Assembly (NCBI GenBank): GCA_934503195.1
Contig: CAKSVM010000015.1
Location: 1 to 45,683, forward strand
Reading direction: 5' to 3'
Source of the DNA: an uncultured Eubacteriales bacterium
GTDB lineage: Bacteria; Bacillota; Clostridia; Oscillospirales; CAG-272
Length of the DNA stretch: 45,683 nt
Shown here: piece after piece, positions 40,439 through 45,683 of the stretch
Layout of the letters: every line of letters begins with the position of its first letter
Position numbering within the stretch: position 1 is the stretch's first letter
Translations under genes and position numbers: made by a program
The notes under the pieces: model-generated
What the model saw: the letters and a program-made list of their open reading frames with translations, nothing else
What the model was told of the DNA's origin: nothing
The model's database searches: none

Positions 40439-41681
40439 AGCGAATAAACTCGACACCGCGCTCGGATACGTCGACCGGAAATATCTCGACGAGGCCGAAG
40501 GCTTCGCGAAAAGAAGACCGAAGCTGAGGTCGATTCTTATAGCGGCGGCGGTAATCGCGGTTCTCGCGGTCGGCGTCGCGGCGGTCGGAATCAGATACTT
40601 CGCGCCGGGAGTCGGAATCACCGACGGCGGGGTGAGGGTCACGGTCGCGGACGAAAAGCCGACGGTCGGGGATATCATAATCGAGTCGGTCATGATGAGC
40701 GATTCGGGCGACGTCTCGGTCTGGGTCTTCCGCGAAAAGGAGGTTATTCCGACGCCTGAGGAGATTGAGAGCGGCGTGGCTCCGGCTGAGCTTTCGGAGC
40801 TTTCGCTGATTGTCGGCGGCACCGGGTATATGCCGTCGGGAATGAGCCTTTCGACCTCGGGATACTCCTACTACTCGTTTGAGAAAATCCCCGCGGCCGA
40901 CGAGCTTACGATCCGCACCTTCTACGGTGACGCGAAGGTCAGAATGCGCGAGCTTTCCGAGTCCGACGGATATTACACGTCGCGCTTCGGAAAGAACGAG
41001 ATCTCCTTCGTGAGACTCGGAAACGGACTCTGGCAGGCCGAACTCCGCGATGATTTCGCGCTCGGACTCGCGAAAAAAGCGTCTCAGAGCGATATCTTCC
41101 TGTCACTCGCCGCTAAGGACGAAAACGGCGGTCTGAGCTTCCCCGACGGACGCGCGATTCTGTACGGCGCGGAGAATCCCTCAATGTCGGGCATCACGTC
41201 AGACGCGGGAGATTTCACAGAGCTTTCGCTCCTCTATGTCGACTTAAGCTTCCAGTTTGACTATCAGAGCGACACTCCGGCTCTGAGAATCACGCTCCCC
41301 GAGAACGGAAAGTCGGCGGAAGGCGGAAGACTCTTCGGAAACGACTGCCTCACCGTGAATCTCGACTCGGTTTCGCTCGGTGAAAACGGACTTGAGCTTT
41401 CGACCTCGGAAAGCCGCGGAAAGGACTTCCCGGAGTTTGTCAGGGGCTTCTCGGCCGAGGCGGCGGCTTACGTCGAGGATAACGGCGAAACTTACTTTGT
41501 CCTGAATGATGGCGGAAAGGCGGGATATTACCGCTATACCGACGACGGCGCGGAGTTCATCGAACTTGAACCGGGCGACGAGATAATCGTGAAGCTCGGA
41601 AGCGTCTGGTGTATGTACTCCGAGAAAGGCACGTCGAAGGATTCCTTCTCCCCGAACCTCGCCGAGATAAAGCTTAAATAA
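40431..41681 (+). CDS. Probable membrane anti-sigma factor
   Basis: 416 residues. A TTG start at 40431 is supported by GAGAGGG just upstream and by overlap with the sigma gene. An N-terminal cytoplasmic stretch of about 33 residues (ALGYVDRKYLDEAEGFAKRR) leads to one membrane helix (SILIAAAVIAVLAVGVAAVG); the rest is a ~360-residue outside domain. This is the usual layout of Clostridia anti-sigma proteins coupled to ECF factors, though no zinc anti-sigma motif is visible. Its sensed signal is unknown. Confidence 0.7.
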   Translation: MIKANKLDTALGYVDRKYLDEAEGFAKRRPKLRSILIAAAVIAVLAVGVAAVGIRYFAPGVGITDGGVRVTVADEKPTVGDIIIESVMMSDSGDVSVWVFREKEVIPTPEEIESGVAPAELSELSLIVGGTGYMPSGMSLSTSGYSYYSFEKIPAADELTIRTFYGDAKVRMRELSESDGYYTSRFGKNEISFVRLGNGLWQAELRDDFALGLAKKASQSDIFLSLAAKDENGGLSFPDGRAILYGAENPSMSGITSDAGDFTELSLLYVDLSFQFDYQSDTPALRITLPENGKSAEGGRLFGNDCLTVNLDSVSLGENGLELSTSESRGKDFPEFVRGFSAEAAAYVEDNGETYFVLNDGGKAGYYRYTDDGAEFIELEPGDEIIVKLGSVWCMYSEKGTSKDSFSPNLAEIKLK

Positions 41682-41686
41682 AGATT

Positions 41687-41717
41687 TCCCGCCCTGCGAA
41701 AAACGGGGCGGGATTTT
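41687..41717. terminator. Bidirectional terminator after the anti-sigma gene
   Basis: A perfect 8-bp stem, TCCCGCCC (41687-41694) with GGGCGGGA (41706-41713), then TTTT. It is shared with the convergent GH78-like gene. Confidence 0.85.
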
Positions 41718-41737
41718 AACATTCCTGTGGATTAAAC

Positions 41738-43456
41738 TCAGACCTTCGTCACCTTCGCGCCGTCGGGAGCGATGATCATGATCTCCTTCGGCGCGGTGAT
41801 CTCGATCCGGCCGTCCTTGTCGGCACAGACGCTGACCTTGCCGTAGGGCGTCGGATAGGTTCCGCGGATGAAATCGAGTCCGCAAGGCGCGGGCTTTATC
41901 TCAAGCTTCCGGCATCCCGGGACGAGGATCCTGATTCCGAGAATATGTCTCGCGATGAAGGTGCAGGGACCAGACGACCAGCCGTGGCAGAAGCTGTGGC
42001 GCAGTCCGGTGTAGCAGAAGCGGCCGAAGTCGGCGTGGATATCCTTTCCGCCCTCGGGGACGATCTCGTCGATCCGGTTCGCGTCGTACTCGCCCTTTTC
42101 GTTCACCGTCCAGTCGAGGTCGAAGTCCTCCCAGAAGGTCGTCGCGCCGAGCTTAAGCATCGCGCCGTAGTATTCCTTCATGTCGGAAAGGGCTTCGGAG
42201 GTCTTTCCGGCCATCGCCTTGGCGGCCATTATGTAGTAGGAATAGAAGGTCGAGTATCCGTGCGCGCCGCCTGGGGCAAGCACCTCGTCGTCGATTTTCT
42301 TCGCGTCGGCGATCCCCGCGAGCGCGAGGAGCGAGGACGCCGACTTCGCCTTGAACTCGGGAACGTGATTCTTCATAAGCTCCGACTTCTCATGGCAGAG
42401 AGCCGCGGACGCGTCCTCGCCCAGGACGCCGCAGAGATAGGACAGCGCGTCGAGTCCGAGCGAGAGAAGACCCTGAAGGCCGCAGTGAAGCGCGGTCTCG
42501 TCGCCGTTTGTCGGCCAGTCGAGGAAGCGTCCGGCGGGGACGTGTTCGCGTCCGTCGTCGCCGACAAGCGCGGTCAGGATCGGCACGAGTCCGAGGAGAT
42601 AGGATTTCTGCTCCGAGAGATAGCCGAGGTTACCGTTCTGCAAATAGTAGTCGCGCTGACACATCAGCCACCAGAGTGTGTAGGAGGGGATTCCGTTCAT
42701 CCACATCGCGCGCTGACCCTCCGACTTCGCGACAAGCGGCGTGACGTCGCGGACAGAGTCAAGGCTTCTCGGAACGACCTCATTGTCGCCGAAGACCGAG
42801 CAGATCGTCATGACCTCGGGGTGCATATCGCCGATCCAGACAAGGCGGTCGCGCTTGATTCCGTCCCACATATACTCCTGCATATTGAGATGCGCGGTGT
42901 AGGCGGCCGTGTCGAAGATCTCGTTTATGACCTGGTCGGGGCACTCGAACGAGCCGACGTAATCGACGTCGCGGACGATGAGAACGCCCTCGACGGCCTT
43001 GAGTCCGATCTCCTCGCCGTCGGAAAGCTCAAGCGCGGCGAAGCGGAAGCCCGACTCGTTCGTGTCGGTTCCGGAATATTCGCTGAGAGTCAGCGAAAAG
43101 TCGCGGTTGGCGTGATCGTTGGTCGAGCCGCGCTCGCCGACCGGGGTCAGAGCCTCGGTGACCGACTCGCCGAGACGAACCGTGAGCGTGACGCGGCGGG
43201 GCTTTGTCCACTGCGAGAGGATGCGGAGACTGCCGTGGATCTCGCGTCCGAAGTCGAGGAGGATCATCCCGCCCTTTTTAAGGACAGTGCATCCGGTCGA
43301 GTCGAAGGAGATCTGCCCGGAGCGGTTTTTAAGCATTTCCCCGGGCGCGGTGACGTCGCCCGAGGTCGTGACGATCCGTGTCGGGCGGAGGTAATGCCGG
43401 GTTCTGGGATCCGAGTCGAAGGGTCGGAGCGAATCGAATTTTTCGAGAAGTTTCAT
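41738..43456 (-). CDS. GH78-like alpha-L-rhamnosidase family protein
   Basis: About 572 residues, no signal peptide. The N-terminal ~200 residues are beta-rich, then an alpha/alpha barrel region with MWDGIKRDRLVWIGDMHPE, which corresponds to the catalytic-acid region of GH78 enzymes, and SFCHGWSSGPCTF, the C-terminal barrel motif. A small beta domain closes it. I chose the ATG at 43456 because AGGAGAACC precedes it; an in-frame ATG at 43552 has no site. It differs clearly from the 4124-6178 protein, so the two probably act on different glycosides. No promoter was recognised upstream, and a long structured gap precedes it. Confidence 0.8.
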   Translation of the reverse strand: MKLLEKFDSLRPFDSDPRTRHYLRPTRIVTTSGDVTAPGEMLKNRSGQISFDSTGCTVLKKGGMILLDFGREIHGSLRILSQWTKPRRVTLTVRLGESVTEALTPVGERGSTNDHANRDFSLTLSEYSGTDTNESGFRFAALELSDGEEIGLKAVEGVLIVRDVDYVGSFECPDQVINEIFDTAAYTAHLNMQEYMWDGIKRDRLVWIGDMHPEVMTICSVFGDNEVVPRSLDSVRDVTPLVAKSEGQRAMWMNGIPSYTLWWLMCQRDYYLQNGNLGYLSEQKSYLLGLVPILTALVGDDGREHVPAGRFLDWPTNGDETALHCGLQGLLSLGLDALSYLCGVLGEDASAALCHEKSELMKNHVPEFKAKSASSLLALAGIADAKKIDDEVLAPGGAHGYSTFYSYYIMAAKAMAGKTSEALSDMKEYYGAMLKLGATTFWEDFDLDWTVNEKGEYDANRIDEIVPEGGKDIHADFGRFCYTGLRHSFCHGWSSGPCTFIARHILGIRILVPGCRKLEIKPAPCGLDFIRGTYPTPYGKVSVCADKDGRIEITAPKEIMIIAPDGAKVTKV

Positions 43457-43905
43457 TTTGGTTCTCCTGATGAAGATTTTAATTTTCGAGGTAGGAATTC
43501 CGGAGGGGCGGCGTTCCGTGCATGGCGGCGTTCCGGCGAATGCGGTATGCAACTACCGAACTACCGACCGTAGGGGAGAGTCTTGACCCTCCCGCGATGT
43601 ACGAATCTCTCTGACGCGCTGTAAGCCCTCAGAACGCCGCCTGAGCAGTTTTACGCCGAGGGAGCATAAAGACCCCTATAAATACGCAAACGCCGTGTAC
43701 GGCCTTCTGACGACGCTGTGGGACGTTCTGACGCGTCGGCGGCGTTTGCGTGTGCGACACCTCGCATGGTGCTCACGCGAATGAGGTGGGCGGCACGCCG
43801 GATACGAATTGCCGGCCGCTCTGTAACCCCTCAGAACGCCCTGTACGCCGTTCTGACGTCAGGCGGTTATTTACTCACCCGCGCCGCGAACGCCTTTCCA
43901 CGGCC
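43457..43905. other. 449-bp structured non-coding gap
   Basis: No gene I can support lies here. It contains a 17-bp-period direct repeat of GGCGGCGTTCCG (43507, 43524), a tandem ACTACCGA pair (43552-43567), a 9-bp hairpin with one mismatch (43574-43582 / 43585-43593), two near-identical 20-mers CTGTAA(G/C)CCCTCAGAACGCC (43619-43638, 43821-43840), a perfect 12-bp inverted repeat (43684-43695 / 43740-43751) and an 8-bp stem (43831-43838 / 43849-43856). Reversed TTCTGACG copies recur at 43705, 43726 and 43851. Confidence 0.7.
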
Positions 43906-44607
43906 TCACAGAAGCGTCTTGTAGGCCTCGAAATATCTCCGGCCGAACTCGCGCTGACTTTCGGCGTTGAAGTGGAGATGATCGCCGCGGTCGGTGAGTC
44001 CCTCCGAACTTGCGAGCGCGATGTTGTCGTTCTCCGCGGCGAGCTCGGCGAGAGCGCGGTTCACGTCGTTCACGTACTTCGGCTTTCCGGGATGATCGAT
44101 GTAGAACCGTCCGAGTTCGCCGACGACAATCTTAAGCTTCACTCCGAGCCGGTGCTGGAACTCGTCCATGATCGCGAGAAAACGCTCCTTGTAGGTGAGC
44201 GCGAGCCCGGGCGAATGGCACTCGGCCTCGCCCTGATGCCAGAGGATTCCGCAAAGCTCGCCGACGTTTGACGCCAGCTTCGCCTGATAGTAGGCGTTAA
44301 GGAAGAGCTGACCGTCGATCTTCCAGTCTTCAAGCGAGCTTCCGCCCTCGGCGCAGGGAACGAGTCCGATGTCCTCGGAGAACTCGGCGGCAAAGGAAGC
44401 GGCGAACGACGCGGCGGGTCCGACTCCGCTGTTGGTGCACATCGGCCCCTCAAAGCAGATCGGACGGTCGATGTTCAGAGGTTCGGTCATCGGCTGCCAT
44501 CTGCCGTTTCTGAGAACGAAGGCGTGGGTTGACGGAAGGGGCTTTACGGTGCGGGGATCCCCGCGTCCGGCCATGTTCGACTGCCCCATCATGAGAAATA
44601 CTTTCAT
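43906..44607 (-). CDS. SASA-type carbohydrate esterase (sialate O-acetylesterase-like)
   Basis: 233 residues of the SGNH fold. The nucleophile is Ser10 in MMGQSNMAGRGD, WHQGEAE is the block III-type motif and GDHLHFNAESQREFG carries the catalytic Asp/His. Such enzymes remove acetyl groups from sialic acids or other glycans. No signal peptide is present. I chose the ATG at 44607, preceded by CGAAAGGAA; an upstream in-frame start is out of reach of the promoter. The next gene downstream is a GH78-like glycosidase, which suggests joint removal of side groups from a plant or host glycan. Confidence 0.85.
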   Translation of the reverse strand: MKVFLMMGQSNMAGRGDPRTVKPLPSTHAFVLRNGRWQPMTEPLNIDRPICFEGPMCTNSGVGPAASFAASFAAEFSEDIGLVPCAEGGSSLEDWKIDGQLFLNAYYQAKLASNVGELCGILWHQGEAECHSPGLALTYKERFLAIMDEFQHRLGVKLKIVVGELGRFYIDHPGKPKYVNDVNRALAELAAENDNIALASSEGLTDRGDHLHFNAESQREFGRRYFEAYKTLL

Positions 44608-44640
44608 CTGTGTGTTCCTTTCGGGATATGGTTTTTGAAT

Positions 44641-44669
44641 ATTATACCACCACGGCGCGGATTTGTCAA
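44641..44669 (-). promoter_or_regulatory. Consensus promoter of the esterase gene
   Basis: Minus strand: TTGACA (44669-44664), 17-bp spacer, TATAAT (44646-44641). The GH78-like gene downstream may be read from here. Confidence 0.88.
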
Positions 44670-44776
44670 TGGTGAATCCGGAAGAACGCGGCAGAAAACG
44701 AAGACAGAACATGAAAAAAGGAAGACAGGACAAGAAATCCACATCCGACGCCGCTTGAATGTTTACAAAATCCGTA

Positions 44777-44806
44777 TTGACAAAACACGCACGGCGGTGG
44801 TATACT
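44777..44806 (+). promoter_or_regulatory. Promoter of the toxin-antitoxin operon
   Basis: TTGACA (44777-44782), 18-bp spacer, TATACT (44801-44806). Confidence 0.82.
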
Positions 44807-44831
44807 GTAAGTGCGAAAGGATGGTGATATA

Positions 44832-45098
44832 ATGGCGACGACAAGTCTGACCATACGTATTGACGAAGAACTGAAAGCCCAGTTTGAGGAACTGGTGAAC
44901 GATCTCGGACTGAATCTGACGTCGGCGATAACGGCGTTCGCGAGGCAGTCCGTCCGCGAACAGCAGATCCCCTTCATGCTAACGAAGAATGTTCCGAACG
45001 AGGAGACGGCAAAGGCGATTGAGGACGCCCGCCGCGGAATCGGAATGAGTAAGAGCTTCACCTCGGTCAAGGAACTCATGGAGGATCTGGATGCTTGA
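44832..45098 (+). CDS. RelB/DinJ-family antitoxin
   Basis: 88 residues. The N-terminal ribbon-helix-helix (TTSLTIRIDEELKAQFEELV, then the helix around SAITAFARQSV) is the DNA-binding and autoregulatory domain, and the C-terminal ~40 residues wrap the toxin. I chose the ATG at 44832, which follows GAAAGGATGGTGAT. The last 8 bases overlap the toxin gene. Confidence 0.92.
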   Translation: MATTSLTIRIDEELKAQFEELVNDLGLNLTSAITAFARQSVREQQIPFMLTKNVPNEETAKAIEDARRGIGMSKSFTSVKELMEDLDA

Positions 45099-45369
45099 AA
45101 TCAGGTATCAGGCGGCCTTCAGGAGGGACTATAAGCGGATAAAGAAGCGCGGCTATGACGTTCGTCTTCTGGAGGAGGTTATCGAAATCCTCGCGAGCGG
45201 ACAGAAGCCCCCGCCGCGATACAAGGATCACGAGCTGTCCGGGAAATTCGCCGGAAGCCGGGAATGCCACATCACACCAGACTGGCTCCTGATCTATGAG
45301 ATATCAGGCGGCGATCTTATTCTGGAGCTTATGCGTACAGGCACACACAGCGATCTTTTCAAGCTATAG
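45091..45369 (+). CDS. YafQ-family mRNA interferase toxin
   Basis: 92 residues. YafQ cuts mRNA on the ribosome. Residues known to be needed in Escherichia coli YafQ are all in place: His47, His60, Asp64-Trp65 (CHITPDWLLIY), Arg82, His86 and Phe90. It is intact, so the toxin is probably active. It is coupled to the antitoxin by an 8-base overlap and ends in a strong terminator. Confidence 0.93.
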   Translation: MLEIRYQAAFRRDYKRIKKRGYDVRLLEEVIEILASGQKPPPRYKDHELSGKFAGSRECHITPDWLLIYEISGGDLILELMRTGTHSDLFKL

Positions 45370-45373
45370 CGGA

Positions 45374-45403
45374 AACCGCCGGACGGCAATAAGTCCGGCG
45401 GTT
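45374..45403 (+). terminator. Terminator of the toxin-antitoxin operon
   Basis: A perfect 11-bp stem, AACCGCCGGAC (45374-45384) with GTCCGGCGGTT (45393-45403), then a T-rich stretch. Confidence 0.8.
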
Positions 45404-45442
45404 ACTTTATTCTGGTAAATAATTCCGAATAATCGTTAAGGA

Positions 45443-45508
45443 CAACCCACGGTCAGGCAGTCAGGTGACAAAGTGGTGGCTCTTAACCACTTTGTTACCC
45501 TGCTGACC
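45443..45508. repeat. Long hairpin repeat, copy 1
   Basis: After a CAACCCA flank, an outer stem (45451-45460 with 45500-45508, one bulged G) and an inner 14-bp stem (45464-45477 with 45486-45499, one G-T wobble) are separated by a TCA bulge; the loop is GGCTCTTA. Copy 2 lies 176 bp on. Confidence 0.85.
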
Positions 45509-45519
45509 AGCGGAAATGT

Positions 45520-45582
45520 CAGTGACAAAAGTGACAATGACAAACACATATATAGGCGGCTTTGTCACTTCTTTTGTCACTG
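45520..45582. repeat. Hairpin between the two copies
   Basis: A perfect 12-bp outer stem, CAGTGACAAAAG (45520-45531) with CTTTTGTCACTG (45571-45582), and an inner 7-bp stem, TGACAAA (45538-45544) with TTTGTCA (45561-45567). The TGACAAA word recurs throughout this gap. Confidence 0.7.
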
Positions 45583-45618
45583 TAAGTTTTTCTAACGAAT
45601 CGCAATAAAAAAATACCT

Positions 45619-45683
45619 CAACCCATAGTCAACAGACAGGGGACAAAGTGGTGGCTTTTAACCACTTTGTTCCCCCTGTTGAC
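45619..45683. repeat. Long hairpin repeat, copy 2 (reaches window edge)
   Basis: The same plan as copy 1: outer stem GTCAACAG (45628-45635) with CTGTTGAC (45676-45683), an ACA bulge, inner 14-bp stem (45639-45652 with 45661-45674) and loop GGCTTTTA. The stem has changed on both arms relative to copy 1. The element may continue beyond the window. The 314-bp gap from 45370 holds only these hairpins and the terminator. Confidence 0.85.

Noticed and set aside
41945..43573. 542-codon open frame on the plus strand
   Set aside because: It is antisense to the GH78-like gene, which has clear motifs and a ribosome-binding site.
44711..44758. 15-codon frame with a basic start upstream of the antitoxin
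   Set aside because: No ribosome-binding site and a low-complexity purine-rich stretch; no support for translation.
45443..45683. CRISPR array
   Set aside because: Only two copies, 176 bp apart, each a long hairpin, with no uniform spacers and no cas gene in the window.

Overview
The window looks like a chromosomal segment of a fairly GC-rich Bacillota, most likely an uncultured gut-type member of class Clostridia. Three things suggest this: a division and cell-wall (dcw) cluster with a SpoVD/PBP2-type transpeptidase carrying PASTA domains, Gram-positive style promoters and ribosome-binding sites, and an HPr with both His15 and Ser46. I saw no tRNA, rRNA, CRISPR array or insertion sequence. 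Coding is dense, with frequent 4-base ATGA overlaps and several TTG starts.

Layout. Positions 1-6200 hold a carbohydrate locus: an AraC-type regulator, an orphan lipoprotein solute-binding protein, and a divergent pair made of a Gfo/Idh/MocA protein and a GH78-type glycosidase. Positions 6250-8000 hold the Mrp Fe-S carrier, a small membrane zinc-ribbon protein and a 100-bp-period tandem repeat. Positions 8000-12250 hold a coupled operon of GH38 alpha-mannosidase and glycerate kinase, preceded by a consensus promoter and a 21-bp-period direct repeat. This pairing suggests use of a mannosyl-glycerate type substrate.

Positions 12500-22200 are housekeeping: rimM-trmD-murJ, a 22-codon membrane microprotein, an O-antigen-ligase-type polymerase with two DUF4330-like proteins, HPr, then uvrC-rsmD-coaD. 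Positions 22300-36500 are the dcw cluster: rsmH, ftsL-like, a LOG-family enzyme, PBP, murE, murF, mraY, ftsW, murG, ftsQ, ftsZ. It has no mraZ, murD, murC, murB or ftsA. Both FtsL and FtsW carry long Asn/Gln/Ser/Arg-rich cytoplasmic tails, and FtsW's tail is built on an in-frame 36-bp tandem repeat. Positions 36600-44600 are accessory: an LVIVD-repeat propeller, an XRE-TPR regulator, an ECF sigma factor with a coupled membrane protein, a second GH78-like enzyme and a SASA-type esterase.

The right end holds a DinJ/YafQ toxin-antitoxin pair followed by non-coding DNA with two long, related hairpins whose stems co-vary. The second hairpin ends exactly at the window edge.

The best candidates for something undescribed are: (i) the paired structured repeats at 45443-45683; (ii) a recurring Shine-Dalgarno / hairpin / start-codon arrangement before uvrC, murF and rsmD; (iii) the low-complexity tails on two divisome proteins; (iv) the structured 450-bp gap before the second GH78 gene; and (v) the mannosidase-glycerate kinase operon. 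All functional calls rest on reading motifs by eye; no database search was run.
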